A DNA stretch of 11,076 nucleotides from an uncultured Clostridia bacterium (GTDB taxonomy: Bacteria; Bacillota; Clostridia; Christensenellales; Maliibacteriaceae). The DNA lies in assembly GCA_934613185.1 (NCBI GenBank), contig CAKTSO010000054.1, positions 1-11,076 of the forward strand, written 5' to 3'. Positions 6,698 to 11,076 of the stretch are shown in pieces. Position 1 is the stretch's first letter. The number at the start of each line of letters is the position of its first letter. The position numbers were made by a program, and so were the translations under genes. The notes below the pieces were generated by a model. It did not search any database and was not told the DNA's origin. It worked only from the letters and a program-made list of their open reading frames with translations.

Positions 6698-9252
6698 AGC
6701 TTCTGGCATGCCATGTGGCGAACTTCGGGACGCTGCATGAAAAGGATTATACGTTTAACGACGGTTTGAACGTCGTTTTGGAGGAAAACGGCGCGGGGAA
6801 GTCCACGCTGGCGGCGTTCGTCAAGGCCATGCTCTACGGCCTCACCCCGTCGCGCAAGCAGAACCCCGACGAAAACGAGCGCGTGCGCTACATGCCCTGG
6901 CAGGGCGGCGCGTTCGGCGGTTGGCTGAGCTTTGAGACGCGCGGACGGGCGTATCGCGTGGAGCGCACGTTCGGCGCGCGCGCCTCGGCGGACAAATTCA
7001 AGCTCTTTGATTTGAAAACCGGGCTGGAGAGCGCGGATTATTCCCGCGCGCTCGGCGACGAAATTTTCGGCGTGGACGCCGCCGCCTACGAGCGCAGCGT
7101 CTGGCATCCGCAAAAGGCGGTCTCTTTTTCGCAAAACGCGGGCTTGACGGCGCGCCTTGGCGGCGAGGAAAAAAGCGCGGACATGGCGCTGTATCAGAGC
7201 GCGTGCGAGGCGATCGACAAGGAAAAGAAGATCATCGACAACGCGCAGCATCGCGGGAAGCTTTCGAACACGCGCGCGCAGATCGAGACGGTGCGCGAAC
7301 AGATCCGCGCCTGCCGCGCGCAGCTTTCGCAGGAAAAGGCGCTGCGCGGCGATCTGGAGCGGCTCGACATTGCATTGACGCAAAAAAGCGAGGAGCTCGT
7401 CTGCGTGCGGGCGGACTGCGCCCAGGCTGCCTCCGCGCGGGAACGCCTTGCGCGGCGCGAGACGTGGCAGATGCTCGTCGCCCGCAGGGATGAGGCGCGC
7501 CGTGTGACGGAAAACGCCGCGGCGGTCTTCCCGAACGGCGTTCCCGAAGAGGGGCAGCTTTCCGGCGCGGCGCGGCTCGTGCAGCAGGCGCGCGCCGCGC
7601 GCGCGCAGGCGGCGGACGCGATGGGGCTTTCCAAGATCACGCGCCTTGCGCAACTGACCGAGCGCTTCCCGAACGGCGCGCCCGACGCGGACGATTTGCA
7701 GAAGATGCTTTCCGCGGCAAAGCGCGCGGACGAAACGGCGGAGCGCGTCGAGCAGGAGCGCGCGCGGCTTGTCACGTCCCGCGCGGCGCTCGGCGAAGGG
7801 TTTGAATCCGGCGTGCCGAACGCGGAGGAAGCCGCCTCGGCGCTTTCGGCCGCCGAAGATGCGCTGCGGCGCGCGCAGTCGCAGGGCTTGCAGGACGACG
7901 CCGTGCGCGCGCAGACGAAAAAACTGCGCACGGGGCTGTTCGCGGGCGCGGCCGTGCTGATTTTGGGCGGCCTTGTCTGCCTTGCGGTTTCGACCGTCGC
8001 CACGGTCGTGCTTTTGACGCTCGGCGCGAGCGTCGCCGCCGGCGCGCTGTTCTATCTTCACCGCGAGTCGCAGAAGCTGCGCTCGATCGACGAGGCCGAA
8101 AACGAGGAAACGGGCGCGCTGTTACTGCGCGCGGACGAATTTTTGTCGCGCTATGAACTGCACGACGCGGACAAGACCGCCCCGCGCGCCGACCGCGTGC
8201 GTCAGGTGGCGCAGCGCGCCGCGCAATATACCCGGCTCGGCGCGGAGCTTTCCGCGTTGGACGAACGCGCCCGCGCCAACGACGAAGTCTGCGCGCGCCT
8301 TGAAGGGACGCTCGCCCGCTACGGGCAGGGGATCGAAAACGGCTATTCGGCGAGCGTCATGGCGCTGTCCGACGCGGCGGCGCAGTTCCGCGCGCTGACC
8401 GGCGCGCGCGACGATTCCAGACGCCGCATGGCCGAGGCGAGCGCACAGGCGCGCGGACTGGAGGAGCAGATCGCGGCGTTCTTCGCCCGCTACGGCGCGG
8501 ACCTGCACGGCGATCCCGACGAGATTCTGGCCGAGATCCGTGCCCGCGCCGCGAATTACCGCGCGCGCGTGGATGCGCTGCGAAGCGCGCAGGTGGAGTT
8601 AAAAGACTACGAACAGGCGCAGAACATCACGGCGCTTCTCGCCGCCGCCGAACCCGACGGCATGGATCTTGCCGCGCTGCAAAAAAAAGAGGCCGCGCTG
8701 TCGGACGAGATCCTGCGGCTTGAAAGCGAAAAAAACGTGAAGAAAAAGCAGGCGGACGATCTAAGTGATGCCGCCGAACGCCTTGCGCTTTTGGAGGCGC
8801 AGAACGCGGAACTGACGCAAAGCGCCGAGTCGCTTTCGCGCGACCTTTCGACGCTTGCCGCCGCGCGCGATTTTTTGACGCGCGCCTATGACAGCGTCCG
8901 CGCGGGGTATCTCGTGCTCCTTCGCCGCGGGCTTCGAAAGTATGCGCAGCTCGTCACCGGGCGCGACGAGAGCCGCCTCGACGTGGACGCGAACTTCGCC
9001 GTCTCCGCCGTGGACGACGGCCAGAGCCACGGCTACGCGCACTTTTCGCGCGGGCAGCGCGATGTGCTGGACATCTGCATGCGCCTTGCGCTGTGCGATG
9101 CGCTGTTCACCGACGAGGAGCCGTTCCTCGTTCTGGACGACCCGTTCGCCAATCTGGACGACGAAAACATGACGCGCGCCCGCGAGCTTTTGAACACGCT
9201 TGCAAAGGAACGGCAGATTTTGTATCTTGCCTGCCATTCCTCGCGCGCGTAA
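6694..9252 (+). CDS. SbcC/Rad50-like ATPase with membrane hairpin (YhaN type)
   Basis: An 852-residue SMC-like ATPase. The N-terminal half-domain holds Walker A ENGAGKST (31-38) and a likely Q-loop region (YMPWQGG, 67-73). The C-terminal half-domain holds the ABC signature FSRGQRD (784-790), Walker B FLVLDDPFANLDD (811-823) and a switch His in YLACHSS (H848). Between them lie long Ala/Arg/Glu-rich coiled-coil stretches (about 170-400 and 465-730). Near the middle, where SbcC and Rad50 carry the CxxC zinc hook, there is none. Instead two hydrophobic segments (about 413-432 and 434-455) look like a membrane hairpin. Bacillus YhaN-like proteins are the nearest family I can name. The first Gly of the usual GxxxxGK(S/T) P-loop is Glu here. 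Three FxxGxP-type motifs recur at 45-46-residue spacing before the hairpin. It probably drives ATP-dependent action of the upstream nuclease, tethered to the membrane. The TTG start is supported by its ribosome binding site. Confidence 0.92.
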   Translation: MKLLACHVANFGTLHEKDYTFNDGLNVVLEENGAGKSTLAAFVKAMLYGLTPSRKQNPDENERVRYMPWQGGAFGGWLSFETRGRAYRVERTFGARASADKFKLFDLKTGLESADYSRALGDEIFGVDAAAYERSVWHPQKAVSFSQNAGLTARLGGEEKSADMALYQSACEAIDKEKKIIDNAQHRGKLSNTRAQIETVREQIRACRAQLSQEKALRGDLERLDIALTQKSEELVCVRADCAQAASARERLARRETWQMLVARRDEARRVTENAAAVFPNGVPEEGQLSGAARLVQQARAARAQAADAMGLSKITRLAQLTERFPNGAPDADDLQKMLSAAKRADETAERVEQERARLVTSRAALGEGFESGVPNAEEAASALSAAEDALRRAQSQGLQDDAVRAQTKKLRTGLFAGAAVLILGGLVCLAVSTVATVVLLTLGASVAAGALFYLHRESQKLRSIDEAENEETGALLLRADEFLSRYELHDADKTAPRADRVRQVAQRAAQYTRLGAELSALDERARANDEVCARLEGTLARYGQGIENGYSASVMALSDAAAQFRALTGARDDSRRRMAEASAQARGLEEQIAAFFARYGADLHGDPDEILAEIRARAANYRARVDALRSAQVELKDYEQAQNITALLAAAEPDGMDLAALQKKEAALSDEILRLESEKNVKKKQADDLSDAAERLALLEAQNAELTQSAESLSRDLSTLAAARDFLTRAYDSVRAGYLVLLRRGLRKYAQLVTGRDESRLDVDANFAVSAVDDGQSHGYAHFSRGQRDVLDICMRLALCDALFTDEEPFLVLDDPFANLDDENMTRARELLNTLAKERQILYLACHSSRA

Positions 9253-9278
9253 CGCTCAAAACCCATACGATAACACGG

Positions 9279-9285
9279 AAGGAGG
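9279..9285 (+). promoter_or_regulatory. ribosome binding site of the CPBP protease gene
   Basis: AAGGAGG, a full-strength Shine-Dalgarno sequence, lies nine bases before ATG 9295 in the 42-base gap after the ATPase gene. No promoter or terminator is visible in that gap, which favours one transcript. Confidence 0.7.
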
Positions 9286-9294
9286 CGCGTTTTT

Positions 9295-10266
9295 ATGGAA
9301 CGCTCCAAACACAACCCGTCGGAAGCCCTGCTTCAAAAGCGCGTTTCGCCCGCCGCGGCGGGGCTCGTGCTTTTGGCGATGGCCGCGCTTTTGTGCGGCT
9401 GGAATTTTGCCGCAGCGGCGTGGGGGTTCAGCCTGCCGCTTTGGGCAAGTTCCGTCTTTGAGATCGCGGTGTTTCTCATTCCCGCCGTGCTGCTTCTTCT
9501 TTTGTCGGGCGCGAAGACGCCCGCGGCGCCCCTTGGCGCCAAGCGGACGCTGCTTGTGATCGGCATGGGGCTGACCGGCTATCTGTTTACGGTGTCCCTG
9601 ACGGCGGGCTGGTCGCTCCTTTGGACGTATTTGACCGGGGGCGGCGCTTCGACGGCGCTCGCCGAGGTCGTTTTGGACGAGCCGCTGTGGCTGCTTCTCG
9701 TCGTGATCGCGCTGACGCCCGCGATTTGCGAAGAGCTGTTCTTCCGCGGCATTTTGATGAAGTCGCTGGCCTACGATCCCGCGGGCGCGGTGTGCCTGTC
9801 GGCGGCGCTGTTTGCCCTCATGCACTTTGACATGACGAAGCTGTTCCCGACGTTCGCGCTCGGCCTTTTCATCGGCTGGGTCGTGCTGCGCACGGGAAAT
9901 CTCAAGGCGGGGATGCTCCTGCATTTCATCAACAACGCGATCAGCGTGTGCTATATCAAGGCTGCGGGCGCACTGTCGTCCATGGACCCCGACGCGATCA
10001 CGAATGCGCTCGCCTCGGATCCTGCGCTTGCCGTGAAAACGAGCGTCGCGGGGATCGCGGCGATGCTTCTGGTTGTCCTCGGGATCCCGCTGTTCGTCCT
10101 GTTTCTCGTGCTGTTCCTGCGCGACACGAAGCGCGACGCAGATCGCCTTCGCGAGGAAGCCTACGCGCTTTGCGAGCATCATCGGGGCGCGGCGGTGTTC
10201 TTGATTTCGATCGCCGTCGCAATGTTTGCCGCTGCACTGCTTTCCTCGGGGGTGCTTTCGCTATGA
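9295..10266 (+). CDS. CPBP family intramembrane metalloprotease (CAAX/Abi)
   Basis: A 323-residue polytopic membrane protein with about eight or nine hydrophobic helices. It carries the CPBP motifs in order: EELFFRG (E146, E147, R151), FALMHFD (H177) and the last motif LLHFINNAIS (H210, N213/N214). These Glu and His residues form the active site in Rce1/CAAX-type glutamate proteases. Bacterial members act in prenyl-type processing, bacteriocin self-immunity and other membrane proteolysis, and the name Abi reflects a link to abortive infection for some. Two further helices (about 250-275 and 300-321) flank a charged loop after the catalytic core. The gene starts 42 bases after the SbcC-like ATPase and overlaps rlmH by four bases, so it belongs to the same operon. 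Whether it acts with the nuclease pair is unknown. Confidence 0.92.
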   Translation: MERSKHNPSEALLQKRVSPAAAGLVLLAMAALLCGWNFAAAAWGFSLPLWASSVFEIAVFLIPAVLLLLLSGAKTPAAPLGAKRTLLVIGMGLTGYLFTVSLTAGWSLLWTYLTGGGASTALAEVVLDEPLWLLLVVIALTPAICEELFFRGILMKSLAYDPAGAVCLSAALFALMHFDMTKLFPTFALGLFIGWVVLRTGNLKAGMLLHFINNAISVCYIKAAGALSSMDPDAITNALASDPALAVKTSVAGIAAMLLVVLGIPLFVLFLVLFLRDTKRDADRLREEAYALCEHHRGAAVFLISIAVAMFAAALLSSGVLSL

Positions 10267-10739
10267 TGCGCGCGGCGCTGATCTGCATCGGGAAGCTCGA
10301 CCGCGCGATGTTCGCGCCCGCCGCGGCGGAATACGAAAAGCGTCTGTCGCGCTTTTGCAAATTCGACGTGATCGAGCTTTCGGAGGGCCCCGTCGTGCGC
10401 TGCGACGCCGATATCCAAAAGACGCTGCGCGCCGAGGGGGAGAAGATCCTCTCCGCCATCCGTTCGGACGACCGCGTCGCCGCGCTTTGCATCGGCGGCA
10501 AGTCGTATTCGAGCGAGGACTTCGCGCGCTATGTCGGCCGCGTCCGCGACGAGGGGCGCGGGCGGCTCGTGTTCGTCGTCGGCTCGTCCCACGGGCTTTG
10601 CGACGAGGTGATCCGCCGCGCGGACGACAGAATTTCGATGTCCGCAATGACGTTCCCGCACCAATTGGCGCGCGTCATGCTCGAAGAGCAGATCTACCGC
10701 GCGTTCACGATCCTCGGCGGGCAGACGTATCACAAGTGA
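10263..10739 (+). CDS. rlmH: 23S rRNA (pseudouridine-1915 N3)-methyltransferase RlmH
   Basis: A 158-residue protein with the length and signature of RlmH, a SPOUT-fold methyltransferase. The C-terminal block ISMSAMTFPHQLARVMLEEQ, then IYRAF and a final YHK, is the family hallmark, and VVGSSHGL (105-112) is the glycine-containing SAM-binding knot region. RlmH methylates N3 of pseudouridine 1915 in helix 69 of 23S rRNA on assembled 70S ribosomes, acting as a dimer. The start is ATG 10263, overlapping the CPBP stop as ATGA, with GGGGGTG eight bases upstream. ATG 10266 is an adjacent alternative that removes one residue. It is the last gene of the operon and is followed by a terminator. In many Firmicutes rlmH lies close to walJ, as it does here, though with other genes between them. 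Confidence 0.97.
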   Translation: MMRAALICIGKLDRAMFAPAAAEYEKRLSRFCKFDVIELSEGPVVRCDADIQKTLRAEGEKILSAIRSDDRVAALCIGGKSYSSEDFARYVGRVRDEGRGRLVFVVGSSHGLCDEVIRRADDRISMSAMTFPHQLARVMLEEQIYRAFTILGGQTYHK

Positions 10740-10748
10740 ATTCGATCC

Positions 10749-10775
10749 AAAAAGCCTCTGCACGGGGCTTTTTTT
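10749..10775 (+). terminator. Rho-independent terminator of the rlmH operon
   Basis: Ten bases after the rlmH stop, AAAAAGCCTC (10749-10758) pairs with GGGGCTTTTT (10764-10773) around a 5-base loop, with one T-G pair, and leads into seven T residues (10769-10775). The A-rich foot would also let it act weakly in the other direction. Confidence 0.85.
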
Positions 10776-10830
10776 CATGCGGAATCGCCAAGGCAACCGC
10801 GGACGCGGCGATGAAAAACGGCGTTTTTGC

Positions 10831-10880
10831 AAAAAAAAAACGGATCGGCGGAGCCGATTTTGCGCAGCCCTGCCGATCCG
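10831..10880 (-). terminator. terminator-like hairpin for a leftward transcript
   Basis: On the minus strand CGGATCGGC (10880-10872) pairs perfectly with GCCGATCCG (10849-10841) and is followed at once by ten T residues (10840-10831). The 22-base loop is long, but an inner alternative stem (ATCGGC with GCCGAT, loop TCC) uses the same right arm. It implies a leftward transcript entering from beyond the right edge or starting in the 10881-11076 stretch. Confidence 0.6.
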
Positions 10881-11010
10881 TTCGCTGCTTTCCTGTCCGA
10901 AGGCAGCTTAGCTGCCTCCAAATAAAAAAACAATTGGTTTTAAAAGGGGTACTGCGGCTGAATAACGCCGCCGCAGAGCGTCCGCTTTGGGACACTGCAT
11001 TGTCATCGTC

Positions 11011-11038
11011 GGGACGCATACCACGCGGTATGCGTCCC
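11011..11038. repeat. perfect 12-bp inverted repeat, 4-base loop
   Basis: GGGACGCATACC (11011-11022) and GGTATGCGTCCC (11027-11038) surround ACGC. No T-run follows on either strand (TCCTCTTT on plus, GACGATG on minus), so it is not a normal terminator. It could be an RNA hairpin, a regulator site or part of a dispersed repeat. Confidence 0.7.
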
Positions 11039-11076
11039 TCCTCTTTCGCGCATTGCCCTCAAAGCAGACGCGCTGC

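Larger units (their letters stand above)
10776..11076. other. intergenic region rich in hairpins, no convincing gene
   Basis: The region holds AAAAAC/GTTTTT around 10814-10826, the minus-strand terminator-like hairpin at 10831-10880, AGGCAGC/GCTGCCT (10901-10907 with 10911-10917), CTGCGGC/GCCGCAG (10952-10958 with 10970-10976) and a perfect 12-bp repeat at 11011-11038. A minus-strand frame of 32 codons (10908-11006) exists but has no ribosome binding site at its ATG. A minus-strand AGGAGGG near 11039-11045 would suit a start within the 12-bp repeat only poorly. Confidence 0.5.

Noticed and set aside
6568..8061. Open frame of 497 codons on the minus strand opposite the SbcC-like gene.
   Set aside because: It is very rich in Arg and Ala as expected for antisense of GC-rich DNA, and the plus strand carries all ATPase motifs.
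9256..10182. Minus-strand frame of 308 codons opposite the CPBP protease.
   Set aside because: It is highly charged with His/Arg/Gln runs typical of antisense reading, while the plus strand has the CPBP catalytic motifs.
9948..10739. Longer 263-residue form of RlmH starting inside the CPBP gene.
   Set aside because: The family is about 155-160 residues. The extra N-terminal part is Arg/Gly-rich out-of-frame reading of the CPBP gene, and ATG 10263 has a ribosome binding site and a 4-base overlap.
2..10998. The 13-base string TTTGGGACACTGC occurs at 2-14 and again at 10986-10998, near both ends of the window.
   Set aside because: In a window of this size about one repeated 13-mer is expected by chance, and the flanking bases do not match, so it does not support a flanking repeat or attachment site.
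10705..11019. Minus-strand frame of 104 codons at the right end.
   Set aside because: It runs through the leftward terminator-like hairpin and the rlmH terminator into the rlmH 3' end, and its ATG has no well-placed ribosome binding site.

Overview
The window looks like chromosomal DNA of a GC-rich member of the Clostridia, possibly an Oscillospirales- or Christensenellales-like gut anaerobe. The reasons are strong AGGAGG-type ribosome binding sites, TTG starts, sigma-A-type promoters, a WalJ (YycJ) homologue and a YhaO/YhaN-type SbcCD relative. The taxonomic placement is inference. Seven to eight protein genes fill most of the window. I see no tRNA, rRNA, CRISPR array or recognisable transposase.

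Left part (1-2088): one plus-strand gene encodes a 671-residue AAA+ ATPase of the CbbX/SpoVK type, with a long N-terminal part that looks like a degenerate second AAA+ module. Its base composition is visibly less GC-rich than everything to its right, so it may have a different history. A gap of about 250 bases (2089-2337) follows, with several inverted repeats and the terminator of the convergent operon.

Middle part (2297-5448, minus strand): a Wzx/MATE-like oligosaccharide flippase and a GNAT acetyltransferase form a two-gene operon with a strong extended -10 promoter (4438-4466). Upstream lies a single gene for the MBL-fold hydrolase WalJ/YycJ.

Right part (5548-10775, plus strand): a four-gene operon encodes an Mre11/SbcD-like nuclease, a Rad50/SbcC-like ATPase with a transmembrane hairpin in place of a zinc hook, a CPBP (CAAX/Abi) membrane protease and the rRNA methyltransferase RlmH. 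Genes one and two overlap by 4 bases, as do three and four, and the operon ends in a clear terminator. It is transcribed divergently from walJ, and the two predicted promoters appear to share one palindromic -35 hexamer (TTGCAA, 5548-5553) with 17-base spacers on both sides.

Right end (10776-11076): no convincing gene. There is a run of hairpins, including a minus-strand terminator-like structure and a perfect 12-bp inverted repeat, probably the 3' end of a convergent transcript or a structured repeat.

The best candidate for unusual biology is the membrane-tethered SbcCD-like pair coupled to a CPBP protease. The AAA+ protein with its degenerate N-terminal module comes second.
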